From Thermodesulfovibrionales bacterium (lineage in GTDB: Bacteria; Nitrospirota; Thermodesulfovibrionia; Thermodesulfovibrionales; SM23-35): 6,489 bases of DNA. Made by a program: the position numbers and the translations under genes. Each line of letters begins with the position of its first letter. The first letter of the stretch is position 1. A model generated the notes under the pieces. The model saw only the letters and a program-made list of their open reading frames with translations, was not told the DNA's origin and searched no databases. The stretch covers positions 1 to 6,489 of the forward strand of contig JAKLQR010000173.1 of assembly GCA_022013235.1 (NCBI GenBank). Reading direction: 5' to 3'. This document shows positions 1 through 5,733 of this stretch, one piece after another.

Positions 1-1638
1 GTCCCGCCGTTTTCTCCCATACCGCCGCAATGCGCCCACAATAGCAGCAATCACCTTTTCAGAGGAAAAGACTCTCCTGGTAATTGCTGATGCGTGATCT
101 CTCCATTTCCCCTGCAATGACTGCGTCTTCAGGGAATTGAAAATATCAAGGACCTTCCCGAATTCCCCTTTTTCCGAAAATACTTCGACGAGCGCGATGA
201 GCCTTCCCTCAAGATTCCGGTACGAATCATCATCAAGAGAACTTGACCCGAGGAGTGAAAGCACGACATCGAAACAGACCCCGGTAATCGCTTCCTCGGT
301 ACATTCCGCAATGATCGCGGCCTGAAATTCCGGATCACCTGCTACTGTCCGGGCGGAAGAGAGAAGGGCATCCAAGGTTCCTCCATTGTGAAAGTGTGTC
401 ATATGTGCCTCATCAAACAGGAGGGCAGTTTCTCCGGGTATCTCTATGTCATGCAGCACCGCGTTCCCGCATGCGATAAAGTCGAATGAGAAATCAGAAC
501 CTTTGAGAGTCCTGCAGGGAACAAAGGCGGGTTGTTCAGGGTGCAGCTCCGCATCCTCCCCTTTTCCGGAAGGGACAGAAATTCCCTGCACCGCTTCAGG
601 CAAGAGGTCCCTCTCCTGGCTCGCAAGAGGGATGCCGGTACCGAAAAGGGAATTATAGCGTGAGAGAAATGGACGCCGGAGGTCGGACTTGAGTCCGGTA
701 AGAAATACCCTGCCCCGTTCAGCCGCGCCTTCACCCATTCCTCCGTCCCCTCCAAAATAGGCGCTGATCACCCTGTCTATCACTTCTTCGCCTGGGGCTC
801 TGAAAAGCATGGCATTAAGGAGATGCGCCATCTCAACCGGGGGGATTTCCCTTATAACGCTATAGACGTCCTCAGAGACGTCGCGTTCAAGAAGGGCTTC
901 AACGCATTCGGCATAACGGGCACCCTCCGCCATTTCCTGCATGCTGTCCTTCCCTCCGGACTCCATGCCGAAAGGAGGTAAATCCTGGGGGGTTTCCTGT
1001 TTATGCATTCCCCTCTCGTTGCCCCTGATAAGACCGTAACTGGCGGCATCTTCATGGGGATCCGCTCCGGCGGGTCTGGTGAAGAAGGGAGCCTGGGCCT
1101 GGCTGCTCTGCATATAATACATGGTATTTTCATAGCCCTTAATGAGCCCCTCAGGAGCTTTCTCATCAGGCGGGAGAACCCCCGCATCACCGGGCAAGGA
1201 TTTCACCGGGTTCACGCTGATATTCACAATGCTTTTCTCCGCCATCGCATTAGATAGCTGTTCGACAGTCAGTTCCTTCGTCGAAATAATATTGTGGAAG
1301 GCAATGAGTTCCCTCCGGCTAAGCTCCCTCTCAAAAGACAACGCATTGATATTCCTGCTATTGAGCCAGGCTGCAAAATTTCCAATAACGAGGGGATCGC
1401 CGGTCAGTACCTCCCCGTCAAGCATCAGCCTCCCCTCAACCGTTTCCAGGTGCAGGGGCAGGTTCGTCCGAAAAGCTTTTTGGATGCTATGGAAAGCATT
1501 TTTAAGGGGATCGGATATGAGCGGATGTTTATAGGGGTAGAGAAGCGAGTGAACGTGTGCGGCATACAGATTGATTACCGCATCCGAAACAAGCTTCCTC
1601 TGGCGGGACTGGTTCGCCCTGTCTAATGCTTCCTGCAT
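1..1638 (-). CDS. Large helical (HEAT-repeat-like) protein of unknown function, C-terminus cut by window edge
   Basis: A single minus-strand frame runs without a stop from the ATG at 1638-1636 to base 1, giving 546 codons; the end of the gene is outside the window. The start has GGAGA (1645-1649) about six bases upstream. Visible parts: an N-terminal module (residues about 15-145) with an LLYPYKHPL segment at 32-40, a beta-hairpin-like EGRLMLDGEVL at 69-79, and an amphipathic stretch FERELSRRELIAFHNIIS at 102-119; a Pro/Gly/Gln-rich linker (about 145-235); a helical block (about 236-300); a second less ordered stretch; and a helical block from about 420 to the edge, with EVFSEKGEFGKVLDIFNSLK at 485-504. 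From memory, this N-terminal module precedes HEAT-type helical repeats in proteins of Nitrospirota and similar bacteria. No signal peptide or membrane segment is seen, so it is probably cytoplasmic, perhaps a scaffold. No catalytic motif is visible. The coding call is strong; the HEAT assignment is an inference. Confidence 0.82.
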   Translation of the reverse strand, partial: MQEALDRANQSRQRKLVSDAVINLYAAHVHSLLYPYKHPLISDPLKNAFHSIQKAFRTNLPLHLETVEGRLMLDGEVLTGDPLVIGNFAAWLNSRNINALSFERELSRRELIAFHNIISTKELTVEQLSNAMAEKSIVNISVNPVKSLPGDAGVLPPDEKAPEGLIKGYENTMYYMQSSQAQAPFFTRPAGADPHEDAASYGLIRGNERGMHKQETPQDLPPFGMESGGKDSMQEMAEGARYAECVEALLERDVSEDVYSVIREIPPVEMAHLLNAMLFRAPGEEVIDRVISAYFGGDGGMGEGAAERGRVFLTGLKSDLRRPFLSRYNSLFGTGIPLASQERDLLPEAVQGISVPSGKGEDAELHPEQPAFVPCRTLKGSDFSFDFIACGNAVLHDIEIPGETALLFDEAHMTHFHNGGTLDALLSSARTVAGDPEFQAAIIAECTEEAITGVCFDVVLSLLGSSSLDDDSYRNLEGRLIALVEVFSEKGEFGKVLDIFNSLKTQSLQGKWRDHASAITRRVFSSEKVIAAIVGALRRYGRKRRD

Positions 1639-1644
1639 AGTTTT

Positions 1645-1649
1645 TCTCC
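1645..1649 (-). promoter_or_regulatory. Ribosome binding site (GGAGA) for the long helical protein gene
   Basis: On the minus strand GGAGA lies about six bases before the ATG at 1638. It supports this ATG as the start and helps show that the open frame through 1-1638 is a real gene. Confidence 0.6.
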
Positions 1650-1698
1650 GGGAAGATTCAAGGTATTGTCAGAATACTATAAAAATGTCTTTATTTTT

Positions 1699-1728
1699 AG
1701 TTTATCATCTAATTAGCGCCTTTTTCAA
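1699..1728 (-). promoter_or_regulatory. Candidate sigma-70-type promoter for the long helical protein gene
   Basis: Reading the minus strand, TTGAAA (1723-1728) is followed after 18 bases by TAAACT (1699-1704), in an AT-rich stretch upstream of the gene starting at 1638. This would place transcription start near 1692 and leave a leader of roughly 50 bases. The match is by eye, and AT-rich sequence gives such matches by chance. Confidence 0.4.
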
Positions 1729-1806
1729 AATAAGCTTCGTTCCATCGCCCATTTTTCCCCTATCTTTCCTGATATACAATGCGCTTCATGAGAGGGGTTC
1801 TGCGGG

Positions 1807-2247
1807 ATGAGATACCATATCGGCATGGGATGGCAGTATAATAGAATCTGGCTCATGGAAAAGAATACAATCCATATTGTTCCCAGGTATATTATTTACA
1901 GCTTCTTCATCCTTGGCCTGATTTCGGCTATTGCCTTCAGGACAATAATCGTGATTCAACGCGTGGAGCCTGGATGGATAAGACCTGTCTGGTATACAGG
2001 GACAATCGGTTATTTTTTCTTTTTTCTCTACAGGTACCTCATTACCCTGAAAAGGAAAAAAGCGATCGAGGAATTTCAGCTCATAGAGAAACTGAAAGTA
2101 AACGCTTGTTTGACAGAGAAAGACAGGGAGGTTGTCCTGTATCTCCTCTCTTCGGTGAAGTACTCTCTTGAAGACATCAACTACGCCATTATATTCCTGT
2201 TGTCCGTTCTTGCCATTGCAGCCGACTTATTGCTCAGTTTATTGTAG
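1807..2247 (+). CDS. Small conserved-looking membrane protein of unknown function, three predicted membrane segments
   Basis: This 146-residue protein has hydrophobic segments at about 27-50, 61-80 and 126-146. A charged loop at about 81-125 lies between the second and third segments, with KRKK right after segment two and ACLTEKDREVVLYLLSSVKY at 100-119 predicted helical. The basic residues after segment two suggest that this loop is cytoplasmic. I do not recognise a named family. The start is uncertain. ATG 1807 has AGAGGGG (1791-1797) upstream at a usable spacing. A second ATG at 1855 begins MEKNTIHIVPRYII, directly before the first membrane segment, but has no clear ribosome binding site. 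The 16 extra residues of the longer form are rich in Trp, Tyr and Arg and could be non-coding. The gene is divergent from the gene ending at 1638 and converges on the YIP1-type gene. Coding status is well supported by the membrane-protein pattern; the function is unknown. Confidence 0.75.
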   Translation: MRYHIGMGWQYNRIWLMEKNTIHIVPRYIIYSFFILGLISAIAFRTIIVIQRVEPGWIRPVWYTGTIGYFFFFLYRYLITLKRKKAIEEFQLIEKLKVNACLTEKDREVVLYLLSSVKYSLEDINYAIIFLLSVLAIAADLLLSLL

Positions 2248-2251
2248 AAAC

Positions 2252-2271
2252 AGTCTTTTTCCCAAAAGACT
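2252..2271. terminator. Perfect hairpin between convergent genes, possible bidirectional terminator
   Basis: AGTCTTTT (2252-2259) and AAAAGACT (2264-2271) form a perfect 8-bp stem with a TCCC loop, in the 22-base gap between two converging genes. It overlaps the last bases of the YIP1-type stop codon (2270-2272). The stem is AT-rich and no clear U-tract follows on either strand, so it is weak as a classical intrinsic terminator. Its position is the main argument. Confidence 0.45.
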
Positions 2272-2803
2272 AAAAAGATCTTAATCTTAACCCGAACAGA
2301 AAGAACATCAGCGCAATGAAGAGTATCTGGATTATCCAGCCGATCATGCATACTCCTACAGCCCGGAATGTGCTTCTGTAATCCAGTGCCTGTCTCACTG
2401 CAATGATCATGGCTATGAGCATCCATATGGATGCTCCAAACGTGACAATCTCTGTGACTCCGGGGATGATACCGAACACCCGGATTATACCGGGCGAGCT
2501 TGAAAACCCGACAGTGCGAAGCAACTCACCGGGAGTTGCGCGGGTCTGTTTCTCCGGGAGGAGCCTGGTTCCGATAAAATAGGTGAGATATGCCCAGATA
2601 AACCAACCGATTAGGGCGCCGATCGTACCGAGAAGCACGCCGCTCAACCCTCCGTACCGGAATGTCCCGATACCTGCAGCAACGCTGGAAAGCACGACAA
2701 CCAGCATAGCCTGCCTTAACGCACCGGGATCGGCTTCAACTTCTTCATAAAGCTGTGCATCTAATTTGGCTGCACGGAAAATGCGGTCTTTCAGATCGGC
2801 CAT
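2270..2803 (-). CDS. YIP1-family integral membrane protein
   Basis: A 177-residue protein resembling bacterial members of the YIP1 domain family (Pfam Yip1). It opens with a soluble helical stretch (residues 1-30), including AAKLDAQLYEEVEADPGALR at 11-30, a pattern I associate with these proteins. Hydrophobic segments follow at about 32-48, 53-80, 119-137 and 147-172. The loop TPGELLRTVGFSSSPGIIRV at 90-109, with Gly and Pro before a short hydrophobic run, is also typical. The role of bacterial YIP1 proteins is not established; eukaryotic relatives act in vesicle trafficking, which should not be carried over. The start at 2803 is backed by AGAGGG (2809-2814) just upstream. The gene lies 91 bases downstream of the UPF0182 gene on the same strand, so read-through is plausible, although a weak promoter candidate lies in the gap. 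Confidence 0.8.
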   Translation of the reverse strand: MADLKDRIFRAAKLDAQLYEEVEADPGALRQAMLVVVLSSVAAGIGTFRYGGLSGVLLGTIGALIGWFIWAYLTYFIGTRLLPEKQTRATPGELLRTVGFSSSPGIIRVFGIIPGVTEIVTFGASIWMLIAMIIAVRQALDYRSTFRAVGVCMIGWIIQILFIALMFFLFGLRLRSF

Positions 2804-2834
2804 CTCATCCCTCTCTGGATGATTGTTTTAGCAC

Positions 2835-2863
2835 ATAGTATCTTAGAATTTTCAGTGAGCGAA
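2835..2863 (-). promoter_or_regulatory. Weak candidate promoter upstream of the YIP1-family gene
   Basis: On the minus strand TTCGCT (2858-2863) and TACTAT (2835-2840) are separated by 17 bases, in the 91-base gap before the YIP1-type gene. The -35 match is poor. It is recorded because it bears on whether that gene depends on the UPF0182 transcript. Confidence 0.25.
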
Positions 2864-2894
2864 CACACGTCATTCTCACGCCGGTTCATCCTGT

Positions 2895-5573
2895 TCACCG
2901 GGTCATTTTCTGGAGTATCTGCCCGAGTTTTTTCAGTTCTTCCCCATAGCCTGCCCAGTTCCCTTGCCGTATCAGTTCGTTGAGTCTTTCGTATGTCTGC
3001 GCAGCCTCTTTTGCAAGCTGGTCAAGAGAAGTCTTCTCACCTCCTGTTTCCTTTGCCCTGAGAGAAGAGGCAATCCTTCCCCCAAAGAGCTGCTGGAGAC
3101 CAAGTTCAAGGTTCTCTTCCATGACTACATTGTTTTCGAACGCGAGGATGACCCGTCTGAGTTCCGGCAATCCGCCCTTGTCTTCAGCAGCGAGATAAAG
3201 AGGTTGCACATAGAGGAGGGAAGTCTCGATAGGGATTATGAGGAGGCTCCCCCGTATAACCTGCGACCCGCGTTGTCCCCAGAGGGTGAGCTGCTGTGAT
3301 ATGTAGGAATCCTGATCGATCCGGGCATCGATCTGTCTCGGGCCGAACACGAGTCTGTCCCTGGGGAACGTATATACTATGAGATTTCCGTAATGGGGCT
3401 CATCACATCTTCCTGCAATCCATGCAGCCAGATTATCTCTTTTGGAAGGGGTATAGGGCAGCAGCAGGATATATTCCTCTTTTTTCTCCGCCGGAAGTTT
3501 CATGATCGTATAATAAGGCTCTATAGGCTCCTCGCCATAGGAAGGGATTTCCCACAAATCCTCCTTGTTGTAGAAAACCTTGGGATCGGTCATGTGGTAT
3601 GTGGAGAACATCTTTGCCTGGATCTGAATGAACTCCCTCGGATACCTGATATGCTTCCTTAAATCATCATCCATTGCTGACAGCGGGAAAAAGAGCTTCG
3701 GGAACATGGCGTTGTATACCTTCATGATCACATCGTCGGGGTCGCTGATATAGAACTGAACGGTGCCGTTATACGCATCAACGACAACTTTCACCGAATT
3801 CCGGATGTAGTTGATTTTATTGTTGAGCGGATTTGAGTAGGGAACCCTGTTTGATGTGGTATAGGCGTCAATAATCCAGAGCAGCCTGCCGTCGTCAGCG
3901 ACCACAATATACGGGTCCTGATCATACAGAAGAAAAGGGGCGATTTTCCGCGCCCTTTCTATGATGTTTCTGTAGAAGAGAATCCTGCTCGCGGGAGTAA
4001 TATCAGAGGAAAGCAGGAGTTTTTCCGTCTGGAATTTCACTGCGAAGGCCGCCTTTTTCAATAACGATGATAATTCTACGCCGCCTTTCCCTTCGTACGA
4101 GGTATAGACATTTCCTTCCGAAGTCGGATAATTGAACTCGGGGACTTTGGTTTTTATCACGATATAATCGCTGGAGAGTTCACCGAAATAAATTTCAGGT
4201 CTCGTTACGGTGATATCCGAAGAAGAAACAGGGGGGATGTCTTTTATGATAAATTCGGGCAGCCCCTCTTTCGAAATTCTGCTCACAGGTCCCATGGATA
4301 TACCGAACCCATGGGTGAACACAAGTTTTTCATTGATCCAGGACCTGCTGGGCAGGTCGTTAGATGAGAGTTCCCTCGGGGATAACATTACCTGCATATA
4401 CTCGCCATTGATCCTGTACCGGTCGTTGTCCACATCCTTGAAACTATAATAGGTCCTGATCTGCTGGAGCTGGCTGTATGTCCTCTGGGTCGGCGCATCA
4501 TCCCACAGCCGTATATTCTTGATGGTTGCATTGTTTTTTTCGAGGTCATTGGAAGTCAGGTTATAAGAGACGTCGAACGGACTTACCGTTATCCTGTCGA
4601 GGTCATATCCGAACCTTGTGAACCGGATATGGTTTTCTATGAACGGCCTCTCGAGCGCGAGTTCGTTCGGCGTAACCTTGAGACTCTGCAGCAATGCAGG
4701 ATATATCAGAAGGCCTATCACGTAGACAAGCGCGGTGAGCCCCAGCGGCGCAAACATTATTTTCCGGGAACCCCTGAAGGCGCCGGCAATAAAAAGCACT
4801 CCGCTCAGAACCGTGAGGAAAATGAGGCCGCGCAGGACATACATTCTCGCATGCACGTCTGCATATCCGGCCCCAAAGATGATGCCCTGCGGAGACAGGA
4901 GGAGCTGGAACTGGTCAAGATATAACCCGAAGGCAATGTTGATGATGAACAGTCCGCCAAGAAAACTCGCATGGATTCTCACCCGTTTGTCGATGGAGAT
5001 GTTTTTCTCCTGAAGCGTTATGCCTCCCCTCAGAAAATAATTAATCAGTACAAGGAGAAGGGTTATGAAAATGAGAAGGGTTATGAGATTCCTGATAATT
5101 TCGAGCCACGGGACAGCAAAAAGATAGAACCCGACGTCCTGATTGAAGAACGGATCGCTCATGCCTACGCTCAGACGGTTCTGGAAGAGCAGGAATTCAT
5201 TCCAGAGAGAGCTTCCGATAAGCCCGATATACAAGCCTGAGAGGATTCCGAGAATAGCGGTTATAGGTTTTACCCATTTTGCAAGCATCGCAATATTCAG
5301 CGAGATTTGTGTCTGCCCGCCAAAGAAAAGTTCGATGGGAGCGAAATGGGCCCTGTTTGCAAAGAAGAGGTTTATCATGATAAACACAAGGGAGAACAGT
5401 CCGAACGTGAAACCGAGAAGAAGTTGTGTGGAGAGGATCTTCACAAAAATACTGTGATAGTCCAGTTCGCTGAAAAAAAGCCAGTCGGTGTAGACCGCAA
5501 TGAATGTGCCGCCGAAGAGAAACAGGAAGGCGAGAATTCCTGCGATAAAAACAAATGGTTTTCTGTTCTTCAT
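2895..5573 (-). CDS. UPF0182 family membrane protein, full length
   Basis: An 892-residue protein matching the UPF0182 family (Pfam PF03699) along its whole length. Seven hydrophobic segments lie at about 7-28, 47-71, 101-120, 156-181, 203-220, 248-266 and 273-296. A large, mainly hydrophilic domain of nearly 600 residues follows and is expected on the outer face of the inner membrane. Family-like motifs include FNQDVGFYLFAVPWLE (143-158), VTPNELALERPFI (300-312), IKNIRLWDDAP (351-361), IRTYYSFKDVDNDRY (372-386), RPEIYFGE (458-465), NYIRNSVKVVVDAYNG (588-603), EPYYTIMKLP (685-694) and SLLYVQPLYL (785-794). The C-terminus (about 848-890) is charged and helical, with GNWAGYGEELKKLGQIL at 871-887, a usual family ending. 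The start at 5573 was chosen over an in-frame ATG at 5618 because AGGAGG (5580-5585) sits six bases before it and MKNRKPF leads straight into the first membrane segment. The biochemical role of the family is not known. Transcription probably starts in the upstream gap. Confidence 0.95.
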   Translation of the reverse strand: MKNRKPFVFIAGILAFLFLFGGTFIAVYTDWLFFSELDYHSIFVKILSTQLLLGFTFGLFSLVFIMINLFFANRAHFAPIELFFGGQTQISLNIAMLAKWVKPITAILGILSGLYIGLIGSSLWNEFLLFQNRLSVGMSDPFFNQDVGFYLFAVPWLEIIRNLITLLIFITLLLVLINYFLRGGITLQEKNISIDKRVRIHASFLGGLFIINIAFGLYLDQFQLLLSPQGIIFGAGYADVHARMYVLRGLIFLTVLSGVLFIAGAFRGSRKIMFAPLGLTALVYVIGLLIYPALLQSLKVTPNELALERPFIENHIRFTRFGYDLDRITVSPFDVSYNLTSNDLEKNNATIKNIRLWDDAPTQRTYSQLQQIRTYYSFKDVDNDRYRINGEYMQVMLSPRELSSNDLPSRSWINEKLVFTHGFGISMGPVSRISKEGLPEFIIKDIPPVSSSDITVTRPEIYFGELSSDYIVIKTKVPEFNYPTSEGNVYTSYEGKGGVELSSLLKKAAFAVKFQTEKLLLSSDITPASRILFYRNIIERARKIAPFLLYDQDPYIVVADDGRLLWIIDAYTTSNRVPYSNPLNNKINYIRNSVKVVVDAYNGTVQFYISDPDDVIMKVYNAMFPKLFFPLSAMDDDLRKHIRYPREFIQIQAKMFSTYHMTDPKVFYNKEDLWEIPSYGEEPIEPYYTIMKLPAEKKEEYILLLPYTPSKRDNLAAWIAGRCDEPHYGNLIVYTFPRDRLVFGPRQIDARIDQDSYISQQLTLWGQRGSQVIRGSLLIIPIETSLLYVQPLYLAAEDKGGLPELRRVILAFENNVVMEENLELGLQQLFGGRIASSLRAKETGGEKTSLDQLAKEAAQTYERLNELIRQGNWAGYGEELKKLGQILQKMTR

Positions 5574-5579
5574 GAAAAA

Positions 5580-5585
5580 CCTCCT
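5580..5585 (-). promoter_or_regulatory. Canonical ribosome binding site that fixes the UPF0182 start
   Basis: AGGAGG on the minus strand lies exactly six bases before the ATG at 5573. The ATG 45 bases further upstream (5618) has no comparable site and adds MLYCHFFSKNHRRFF, which is unlike a normal N-terminus for this family. The shorter protein is therefore preferred. Confidence 0.85.
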
Positions 5586-5611
5586 GTGATTTTTTGAGAA
5601 GAAGTGACAAT

Positions 5612-5625
5612 ACAGCACGCGCTGT
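5612..5625 (-). other. Small GC-rich hairpin in the UPF0182 leader
   Basis: ACAGC (5612-5616) and GCTGT (5621-5625) can pair as a 5-bp stem with a 4-base loop, in the region between the candidate -10 box and the UPF0182 start. No U-tract follows, so it does not look like a terminator. It is short enough to occur by chance. Confidence 0.3.
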
Positions 5626-5644
5626 CAGGACATCATGGGTTTAT

Positions 5645-5664
5645 CAGAATATTCTTATATTCTG
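5645..5664. repeat. Perfect 8-bp inverted repeat upstream of the UPF0182 gene
   Basis: CAGAATAT (5645-5652) and ATATTCTG (5657-5664) are exact reverse complements around a TCTT spacer. If transcription starts just downstream of the TATAAT box at 5680-5685, the repeat lies about 10 bases into the transcript. It could be a dyad operator or a 5' stem-loop. It may also mark the end of the cyclase transcript, although no U-tract follows. Confidence 0.45.
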
Positions 5665-5679
5665 CACTCTGTTGTTTCC

Positions 5680-5685
5680 ATTATA
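5680..5685 (-). promoter_or_regulatory. Candidate -10 box (TATAAT) for the UPF0182 gene
   Basis: A consensus TATAAT lies on the minus strand about 107 bases before the UPF0182 start, in the non-coding gap after the cyclase gene. The sequence 16-19 bases upstream (around CTGGTAA) is not a good -35 box, so the promoter would be weak, activated or dependent on another factor. Confidence 0.4.
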
Positions 5686-5733
5686 TCGTACCCGCATCAA
5701 ACTTACCAGTTTTTTTGCAAATTCAGCATATTC

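Noticed and set aside
444..1534. Several open frames of 70-130 codons on both strands, such as 444-755 (-), 852-1190 (-) and 1142-1534 (+).
   Set aside because: They all overlap the single 546-codon minus-strand frame, lack convincing ribosome binding sites, and their translations are rich in Arg, Ser and Pro without domain patterns, as expected for shadows.
1752..1780. Possible plus-strand promoter for the small membrane protein, TACAAT at 1775-1780 with TTTTTC 17 bases upstream.
   Set aside because: The -35 match is too poor in an AT-rich region to list as a feature.
5055..5086. Direct repeat GAGAAGGGTTATGA, two copies 18 bases apart.
   Set aside because: It lies inside the UPF0182 gene and codes for the repetitive hydrophobic stretch at residues 163-173 of the fourth membrane segment. 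Simple coding similarity explains it.
4629..5597. Overlapping plus-strand frames opposite the UPF0182 gene, including 4629-4925, 4971-5240 and 5307-5597.
   Set aside because: They lie antisense to a full-length, family-matching gene and show charged, low-hydrophobicity translations typical of the reverse of membrane-protein codons.
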